Below are positions 7,990-12,795 of a stretch of 12,795 nt of DNA, one piece after another (positions within the stretch are counted from its first letter, which is position 1; each line of letters opens with the position of its first letter). The position numbers were made by a program, and so were the translations under genes. The notes below the pieces were generated by a model that saw nothing but the letters and a program-made list of their open reading frames with translations, did no database searches and was not told the origin of the DNA. Location: the NCBI GenBank assembly GCA_001873945.1, contig MNYI01000023.1, positions 1-12,795 on the forward strand. The letters run 5' to 3'. The stretch comes from Candidatus Desantisbacteria bacterium CG2_30_40_21 (GTDB lineage: Bacteria; UBA9089; CG2-30-40-21).

Positions 7990-8613
7990 ATGGCTGGAAT
8001 ATCTCCAATATCCGTAATTGGCAGCGGGGCTTATAACACCTATTTTCATCCAGCAATGAATAGGGTAAATATGCCTCATAGAACGGATCCTGTTGATTCA
8101 TCATATCCGATTAGACCCATATCTGCTTTGCCTGAGAGTAATAAAACTGCTACCGGCTGGGCAATAAATTCATTCCAATCCATAATGAACTTTTTCAGCC
8201 AGACCAAGGATAATCAGGCTAAAAATAATGTATCTGAGATTCAAAAACAATGCCCTGTTTGTTGCAATCGAGAATACACCTGTTCTAATGGGGAAACAAC
8301 TGATGGCAAAAAGGCAATAATTCCAGGGCATGAAAGTGTCGAAAGGGTAAGACAGCATGAGGCTGAACACCTGAGAATAGCCCGAATGAATGCCGGTAAT
8401 CAAGGGAAGATGGTTATAGCCCAACACATAAATACGATAACGGAAAAATGCCCTGAGTGTGGTGAGATTTTCGTAGCCAAGGGCGAGGCAATCACTGAAA
8501 CAGTTGAGATGATAACCACCAGATCAGGAACATATCACCCATTTCGTAATCAATCTAATGGGCCAAACATGAGATTAGAGGGTGTGGGTAGATTGTTTGA
8601 TGGGTATGGATGA
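7990..8613 (+). CDS. Small Cys4/HExxH protein, putative zinc protein or metalloprotease-like
   Basis: The product is 207 residues without a signal peptide or membrane segment. Residues 1-80 are low in complexity and rich in Ser, Asn and Pro, probably disordered. The core (about 85-175) holds CPVCCNREYTC (C88, C91, C92, C98), then V-R-Q-HEAEH at 120-127 (an HExxH motif), and CPECGEIFVAKGE (C154, C157). The order Cys pair, 'NREY', HExEH, CPECG matches a small protein family I remember from Firmicutes and other bacteria, usually annotated as hypothetical. HExxH normally binds zinc in metalloproteases, and the two Cys pairs would suit a zinc ribbon; whether it is catalytic is unknown. No third zinc ligand for HExxH is obvious. 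The gene ends 16 bp before the O-antigen ligase-type gene, so the two are probably co-transcribed. Confidence 0.8.
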   Translation: MAGISPISVIGSGAYNTYFHPAMNRVNMPHRTDPVDSSYPIRPISALPESNKTATGWAINSFQSIMNFFSQTKDNQAKNNVSEIQKQCPVCCNREYTCSNGETTDGKKAIIPGHESVERVRQHEAEHLRIARMNAGNQGKMVIAQHINTITEKCPECGEIFVAKGEAITETVEMITTRSGTYHPFRNQSNGPNMRLEGVGRLFDGYG

Positions 8614-8629
8614 TGATAAGGAGAAAACC

Positions 8630-10825
8630 ATGTCAATAAAAAAACAACCTGATAAATCATATGATTATCTTAACAAGGCAATTGCCCTTATTCTATGCCT
8701 CATTGTCTTCATTGTTCCCCTTTACTTTGGGCTAAATATGAACAGCCTTGATATTCAGAAGTTTGCTTGTTTACATGTCCTTATGCTCATTATCCTCTGG
8801 CTCTGGATTGGACAGATAGTGCTGAGCGGCAAGATACGGCTTGTTTGGAGTCCATGGTGTTATTTAGTACTGATCTATGTAGGTGTTAATGTAGCTGCAA
8901 CAGTATGTTCTGTTAATCCAACGGTTAGTTTTTTTGGGTTTTATGGTCATCATGAGGGGTTGTTATCCTTAATCAGTTATGTGGTGTTATTCTTTATTAT
9001 CATCAATTTTATTGATAGGCTAAAAATTCCATGGGTATTGACCACCGTCATACTCTCCTGTGTTGTTGCCGGTTCATATGGAGTTATCCAGAGGCTTGGG
9101 CTTGATCCTGTAAAATGGGAGTTGTTTAATGCTGGAAGGTGTCCCTCCACATTTGGTAATCCGATTGGCTTTGGCAATTATCTCTCCTTTGGGCTTTTGT
9201 TTGGGTTTTGTTTGTATTTGTTATGGGTAAATAAATTTACACCATCATCTATTATAAAGAAAAAGGGCATACAAAAGCAGGCAATATCGTCCCCACCATC
9301 TTTTGGTCAAAATCTCAAATACATCTACGGTATATTCCTTATCCTGATGTACCTTGGTTTTTGCACATCTCAGACCAGGGCATCCTACCTTGGATTATTT
9401 GGTGGGCTGGTACTGATATTTGGCTTGTCATGGAAGGCGGTTCTTAAGAAAGAGGTGCTGGTTATAGCTGGGATTATCCTTATTATTACTATTGGATTTA
9501 ATCTTAATCCAGAGACATCCATGTTCTTGCGATTTCAACAGGCTGCAAGCGAGTTAACCACAAAGGCAACACAGCATGAAGATGAGGTTAAAGGACAGCC
9601 ATCAGGTCCAGCCAGATTTTTTATATGGAATAGTGTCTACCGCATTGTCAAGGCAAATCCTATCCTTGGCACAGGGCTTGATACCCTTGGCATTGTTTAC
9701 CCTCAATACAAGTCCATTGAATCAGCCAGGGCAGAGGGTGCCTATGCAGTGGCTGCATCTGCCCACAATGAATTATTGGATATTGCAGCGTCTTCTGGAT
9801 TGGCAGGGATATTTTCTTACCTTTGCCTGCTTGTCTTTTTTTGCATTCTCTGGATAAAGGTATATCGCTCATCTCCTGACCAAAGGCTTTACCTTTGTGC
9901 TATTGGTGGCGGTATCATTGCCCATCTTATCCAGAATCAACTCAGTCCCACAGGCATCGCTGATTCCTGTGCCTTCTGGGTAATGCTTGGATTGATAGTT
10001 TCATCTGCTGCTGCGAGTGAGCCACGAATAATAAGGCTGAATTGGCTGAATGATGTGCTGATAAAAATATTGGTTATAGTGGCTGCTGTTGCTGGCGGGC
10101 TAATATTTTTAATATATATGGTTATCAAACCATGTATTGCAGATTTTAACTATGAACAGGGGACACTTTTGGCGGGAAATACAGAGATGGAACAGCAGGC
10201 TATCTACCGCTTTGAACGGGCAGTAGAATATAACCCATATGAAATTCAATACATGCGAGAGGTGGCAGCATTTTATGTTAACAAGGCTCAGGTAAGTCTA
10301 CAAAAGGAAACCATGGATAAGACAATTAAATCTGCCCAAACCCTGATAAAATTTAACCCTTATGATGCTGTGGGGCATTGTATTATGGGTGCCTCATATT
10401 ATCTTTTGAACAAGATTGGTGAGTCTCCCCTTTCGCTGGCATTATCCCCATATCAGCAGGCAATCAAGGCTGATCCCTTCAATCCAGACCCACATAACTG
10501 CTTGGGGTTGGTTTATTTAGAGATAAAGGATTATCAAAAGGCAAGGAAAGAGTTTAAGGACGCACTCCAGTCTGATATCAGCTATTCTGTAGCAGTAAAC
10601 AATCTTCATCGCACCTATCTTGAGCAGGGAAATATTGAGGAAGCCATAACTGCCTACAAGGAATTATTAAAGATAGCTCCTCAGGTTGTTGGTAGTGTGT
10701 TATTAAGGGAAAAATTGGTTGATGCCTATTTGAGATTAGGCAGACAGGATGAGGCAAAGAAGGAATGTGAGGTTATAAAAAGGCTTGATCCGGGGAATGC
10801 AGTGGCAAAACAAGTGATTGGATAG
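8630..10825 (+). CDS. O-antigen polymerase/ligase family membrane protein (Wzy_C/WaaL-type) with C-terminal TPR domain
   Basis: The start is the ATG at 8630, preceded by AAGGAG with six-base spacing. A longer frame back to 8582 would overlap the previous gene and has no comparable site. The product is 731 residues. About a dozen hydrophobic segments span residues 15-500. The Wzy_C signature is visible: 'TSQTRASYLG' (246-255, with R250), then the large external loop with 'ARFFIWNSV', 'NPILGTGLDTLGIVYPQY' (343-360) and 'SAHNELLDIAASSGLAG' (377-393, with the conserved H-N-E). Residues about 520-722 are TPR-like helices ('PDPHNCLGLVYLEIKDYQKA', 'NIEEAITAYKELLKIAP'). Family members join undecaprenyl-linked glycans to a lipid A core, another glycan or a protein; the TPRs may bind a partner. 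Ligase, polymerase and protein O-glycosylase cannot be told apart here. Confidence 0.88.
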   Translation: MSIKKQPDKSYDYLNKAIALILCLIVFIVPLYFGLNMNSLDIQKFACLHVLMLIILWLWIGQIVLSGKIRLVWSPWCYLVLIYVGVNVAATVCSVNPTVSFFGFYGHHEGLLSLISYVVLFFIIINFIDRLKIPWVLTTVILSCVVAGSYGVIQRLGLDPVKWELFNAGRCPSTFGNPIGFGNYLSFGLLFGFCLYLLWVNKFTPSSIIKKKGIQKQAISSPPSFGQNLKYIYGIFLILMYLGFCTSQTRASYLGLFGGLVLIFGLSWKAVLKKEVLVIAGIILIITIGFNLNPETSMFLRFQQAASELTTKATQHEDEVKGQPSGPARFFIWNSVYRIVKANPILGTGLDTLGIVYPQYKSIESARAEGAYAVAASAHNELLDIAASSGLAGIFSYLCLLVFFCILWIKVYRSSPDQRLYLCAIGGGIIAHLIQNQLSPTGIADSCAFWVMLGLIVSSAAASEPRIIRLNWLNDVLIKILVIVAAVAGGLIFLIYMVIKPCIADFNYEQGTLLAGNTEMEQQAIYRFERAVEYNPYEIQYMREVAAFYVNKAQVSLQKETMDKTIKSAQTLIKFNPYDAVGHCIMGASYYLLNKIGESPLSLALSPYQQAIKADPFNPDPHNCLGLVYLEIKDYQKARKEFKDALQSDISYSVAVNNLHRTYLEQGNIEEAITAYKELLKIAPQVVGSVLLREKLVDAYLRLGRQDEAKKECEVIKRLDPGNAVAKQVIG

Positions 10826-10859
10826 GAGAAAAGAGTAACCCGTTCACACCCTCTAAATG

Positions 10860-11007
10860 ACAGCCGCAAGAAGGACAATCCTTGTTCTCACGAAAGTGGG
10901 GAACCGGGGCAGGAATGACGCGTTGTTCAGGTTCGTAGGGACGAACCTATGTGTTCGCCCATTTATTCGGGGAGACACATAGGTAGATACATAGGTCTAT
11001 CCCCTAC
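10860..11007. repeat. Palindromic intergenic repeats between convergent genes
   Basis: The 222 bp between the two convergent stops hold no gene. AAGGA-CAA-TCCTT and a GAAA-loop stem (TTCTCAC/GTGGGGAA) lie within 10860-10910. GTTCGT-AGGG-ACGAAC is at 10931-10946. A larger hairpin spans 10935-11007, with arms GTAGGG/CCCTAC outside and ACCTATGTGT (10945-10954) / ACACATAGGT (10975-10984) inside; ACATAGGT recurs at 10990-10997. The 'GTAGGG.CGAACCTATGTGTTCG' pattern is one I remember as a dispersed repeat in many environmental genomes. No T-tract follows any stem, so a classical intrinsic terminator is not shown, although the hairpins may end transcription from both sides. Confidence 0.6.
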
Positions 11008-11047
11008 ACACGCCTTGCTCTCCTTGATTAATCCTCACTTGAGTATA

Positions 11048-12523
11048 TCACCTCATCAAAAGGAATGATTTTAAGGGTATCGCCATAATATTATCTTCTA
11101 ACATAATATTCCTATCATTTTTAGTAATAACCAAACCAAAGCTGGCATTATTTAATGGCTGATTCATAAAATGTTTAATGCCGAGTGTATCTTTTGATTC
11201 CACACTATTCTGGTATTTTATCTCTATTGGTATGCGATGCTGTCCAATTGTTATCACAAAATCCACCTCAGGTTCTCTATTTCGTTCTGGAAGATAGGCA
11301 ACAGCAAGCCCATGAATGGTGGATAAAAAAGCACCAACTATGCTTTCCGCAAGGTGTCCGGCAATAGTATCCTCAGCTTGATTCTGATTATTGCCGGTTA
11401 GTGAAATATTTTCCTGAAGCCAGCTGGCACGCAAACTATGATCAGCAATACAAAATTTTGGACTGCTTTTTTTCTTTTTCAAACGGATTTCAAGTGGCAT
11501 AATAAGATTAACCAAAAGGGTATCACTAAGAAAACGAAGGTAATTTAGTGCCTTTTGGGGTCCAATATTAGCATTAAGCGTTTGCTGAAGCTCTCGAACC
11601 AAGGTCGTCAATAATGGATTCTGTCCGGCGTATCTGCAACAAAGTCGAAACAATTCCTCAAGCAACGACACATCTCTTTTCCGTCCCTTTTCTCCTGAAC
11701 GCAAATCATGCTGGATAACCCGCTGAATAATTGTCTCATTGAGTTGATCCGCAATAAAACCCCATTCTAATTCAGGGTTGATATGGGCAATTGGATAAGC
11801 ACCCCGCTGAGAAAAAAACTTAAAAACAGTATCACGATAGTTAATATGGTTCAGTCCATATTCTCCAAGACCTATCCAGAACTCTTTTTTAGTCAATTTT
11901 TCAAGACCATTGTCTGGCATGTAAGGAGCAGGAGTTTTCATCTTACGAAGAATACCTATTTCAGTTAACGAAAGCAATCCCACATTCAGTGTAGTGATTC
12001 TGCCAGCAAGGCTATCCTTGCCCTTTTCGATACGCAAGGCAGAACTGCCAGTTACTACTGCCTGGCAACTATTAATATCCACCAGATGTTTGAGCTGTGG
12101 CGCCCAATTGTCCACATTCTGAATTTCGTCAAAGAAAAAATATACACAGGCACCTTTTTTATTAGCAATTAAATTTATTTTTTCTTTGAGAATTTCCTTC
12201 TCATACCAATAGGCTAACGATAGAATAGGATCGTCAAAATGTTTTATAAAACTGATTTCATCAAACTGAATCCTGCAAATATGTCTGGGAGGTATTCCTT
12301 TTTCCAGAATATCTTTAATTACCTGAAGCTGACTGGTAGTCTTTCCTATTTGCCTGCTTCCACGAATCATAACCACTGGTGCCAACCCTATCTGCATTCG
12401 TTTTTGTATCTGAGATACCAAATGTCGTCTGGTTTCTGGTACTACAGGCAAGGCATCAGCATTTTCCCACCAGGGGTTCATATTTGTCAGCGTTTCTCTG
12501 ATTTTATCGTTTGTATTGTCCAT
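11048..12523 (-). CDS. AAA_14/DUF4143-type P-loop ATPase with C-terminal PD-(D/E)xK-like domain
   Basis: The product is 491 residues. The ATG at 12523 is preferred because CCAGGAG lies seven bases upstream; the frame could extend to a TTG at 12544, inside the adjacent repeat element. Walker A is G55-SRQIGKT-62, Walker B is VYFFFDEIQ (128-136) with D132/E133, and a sensor-like TGSSA (158-162) and LAGR (172-175) follow, as in the AAA_14 family. The C-terminal DUF4143 part carries E393, E419-V-D421 and E434-I-K436, an arrangement like the restriction-endonuclease fold. Such proteins are often multi-copy in environmental bacteria and archaea, and their role is unclear. At 491 residues it is somewhat longer than the roughly 400 I associate with the family. 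The gene is convergent with the O-antigen ligase-type gene and appears to be transcribed alone. Confidence 0.88.
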   Translation of the reverse strand: MDNTNDKIRETLTNMNPWWENADALPVVPETRRHLVSQIQKRMQIGLAPVVMIRGSRQIGKTTSQLQVIKDILEKGIPPRHICRIQFDEISFIKHFDDPILSLAYWYEKEILKEKINLIANKKGACVYFFFDEIQNVDNWAPQLKHLVDINSCQAVVTGSSALRIEKGKDSLAGRITTLNVGLLSLTEIGILRKMKTPAPYMPDNGLEKLTKKEFWIGLGEYGLNHINYRDTVFKFFSQRGAYPIAHINPELEWGFIADQLNETIIQRVIQHDLRSGEKGRKRDVSLLEELFRLCCRYAGQNPLLTTLVRELQQTLNANIGPQKALNYLRFLSDTLLVNLIMPLEIRLKKKKSSPKFCIADHSLRASWLQENISLTGNNQNQAEDTIAGHLAESIVGAFLSTIHGLAVAYLPERNREPEVDFVITIGQHRIPIEIKYQNSVESKDTLGIKHFMNQPLNNASFGLVITKNDRNIMLEDNIMAIPLKSFLLMR

Positions 12524-12530
12524 AGCTATG

Positions 12531-12537
12531 CTCCTGG
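12531..12537 (-). promoter_or_regulatory. Shine-Dalgarno site of the AAA_14 ATPase gene (decides the start)
   Basis: CCAGGAG on the minus strand stands seven bases before the ATG at 12523. It lies just outside the repeat element that begins at 12539. The longer frame starting with TTG at 12544 has no comparable site. Confidence 0.65.
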
Positions 12538-12538
12538 T

Positions 12539-12735
12539 CAGCAATTCTCATTATGGTAAAATGGATAAGGGGGAGATATGGAGATTAATCGGTAGGACAG
12601 GCATTCTTGCCTGTCATCTGCAACAGGACAGGCAGAAATGCCTGTCCTACCGACAATTCTGTTGATAATCGACACCATCTCCTCTATTCCCTTATTCCCC
12701 TTTGAACATAAGTTTTGCCATAATGAGAATTGCTG
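12539..12735. mobile_element. 197-bp MITE-like inverted-repeat element
   Basis: The ends are 23-bp terminal inverted repeats (12539-12561 and 12713-12735) complementary at 22 positions; the outermost bases are CAGCAATTCTC / GAGAATTGCTG. Nested inside is a 27-bp stem (12589-12615 against 12627-12653, two mismatches) containing GGTAGGACAGGCA. Each arm of that stem is itself a perfect 8-bp hairpin, GACAGGCA-N4-TGCCTGTC, one with a TTCT loop and one with a GAAA loop. There is no reading frame for a transposase and no visible target-site duplication. The structure suits a non-autonomous element mobilised in trans. It fills most of the space between the divergent AAA_14 and MinD-like starts, so it probably carries their promoters. 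Confidence 0.65.
12716..12724 (+). promoter_or_regulatory. Candidate extended -10 promoter in the right terminal repeat
   Basis: TGCCATAAT matches the extended -10 pattern TGnTATAAT at all but one base and lies about 34 bp before the TTG start at 12758. No good -35 is visible. The left terminal repeat, read outward towards the AAA_14 gene, has TACCATAAT instead, which breaks the TG. Confidence 0.3.
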
Positions 12736-12757
12736 TAATTTAAGGGGGGGAACAAAG

Positions 12758-12795
12758 TTGAAAGAGCTTGTTGTTATCAGTGGTAAAGGTGGAAC
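12758..12795 (+). CDS. MinD/Mrp-type P-loop ATPase (partial, N-terminus only)
   Basis: Twelve codons are visible, reading MKELVVISGKGG with Thr implied by the last two bases. This is the start of the deviant Walker A motif (KGGTGKT) of the MinD/ParA/NifH superfamily. The 'MKE-VVISGKGGTGKT' wording is what I recall for the MinD-like ATPases with an inserted 4Fe-4S ferredoxin domain, but the diagnostic cysteines would lie outside the window. The start is TTG, preceded by a G-rich site (AAGGGGGGG, 12742-12750) seven bases away. No ATG or GTG is available in frame nearby. The gene is divergent from the AAA_14 gene across the repeat element. Confidence 0.75.
   Translation, partial: MKELVVISGKGG

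Noticed and set aside
8582..8629. Sixteen-residue N-terminal extension of the O-antigen ligase-type gene from a GTG
   Set aside because: It would overlap the preceding gene and lacks a ribosome-binding site, whereas AAGGAG correctly precedes the ATG at 8630.
11048..12523. AAA_14/DUF4143 protein as a transposase or a toxin-antitoxin component
   Set aside because: The Walker motifs and nuclease-like residues fit the ATPase family, and there is no partner gene or terminal repeat surrounding this gene.
12239..12559. Plus-strand frame of 106 codons
   Set aside because: It is antisense to the Walker A region of the AAA_14 ATPase and runs into the repeat element; no family features.

Overview
The window reads as chromosomal DNA from an uncultured diderm bacterium. 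An outer membrane is implied by a lipoprotein signal, an outer-membrane beta-barrel protein and an O-antigen polymerase/ligase-type membrane enzyme. The DNA is moderately AT-rich, the genes use strong Shine-Dalgarno sites, and every intergenic space of more than 200 bp is filled with inverted repeats. I cannot assign a phylum. The SprA-like barrel points towards Bacteroidota/FCB relatives or another poorly sampled diderm candidate phylum, but this is inference.

Layout. Positions 1-4181 (minus) are the N-terminal 1393 codons of a giant lipoprotein that runs off the left edge. It has a seven-bladed propeller of 'LWIGT...GLxxYD' repeats followed by Ig-like modules, the last of which form 178-residue tandem units. 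Directly upstream in the same operon (4213-7521, minus, 31 bp gap) is a roughly 1100-residue exported beta-barrel protein that looks like a half-length SprA, the translocon of the type IX secretion system. A 460-bp divergent region (7531-7989) holds promoters for both directions, a hairpin cluster and a 205-bp imperfect inverted repeat built from octamers. To its right on the plus strand are a small Cys4/HExxH protein (7990-8613) and, 16 bp later, a Wzy/WaaL-type glycan polymerase or ligase with C-terminal TPRs (8630-10825). A 222-bp convergent gap rich in hairpins separates this from a minus-strand AAA_14/DUF4143-type ATPase (11048-12523). The right edge holds a 197-bp MITE-like element (12539-12735) and the first 12 codons of a MinD/Mrp-type P-loop ATPase (from 12758).

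How the genes may work together. The left half looks like a cell-surface export module: a SprA-like outer-membrane channel co-expressed with a large surface lipoprotein whose propeller is of the same general repeat class as the type IX component PorZ. The divergently transcribed polysaccharide ligase could supply the surface glycan. In classical type IX systems cargo is anchored to an A-type LPS, so the combination is suggestive, but only proximity supports a link here. The AAA_14 ATPase and the MinD-like gene appear unrelated to this module.
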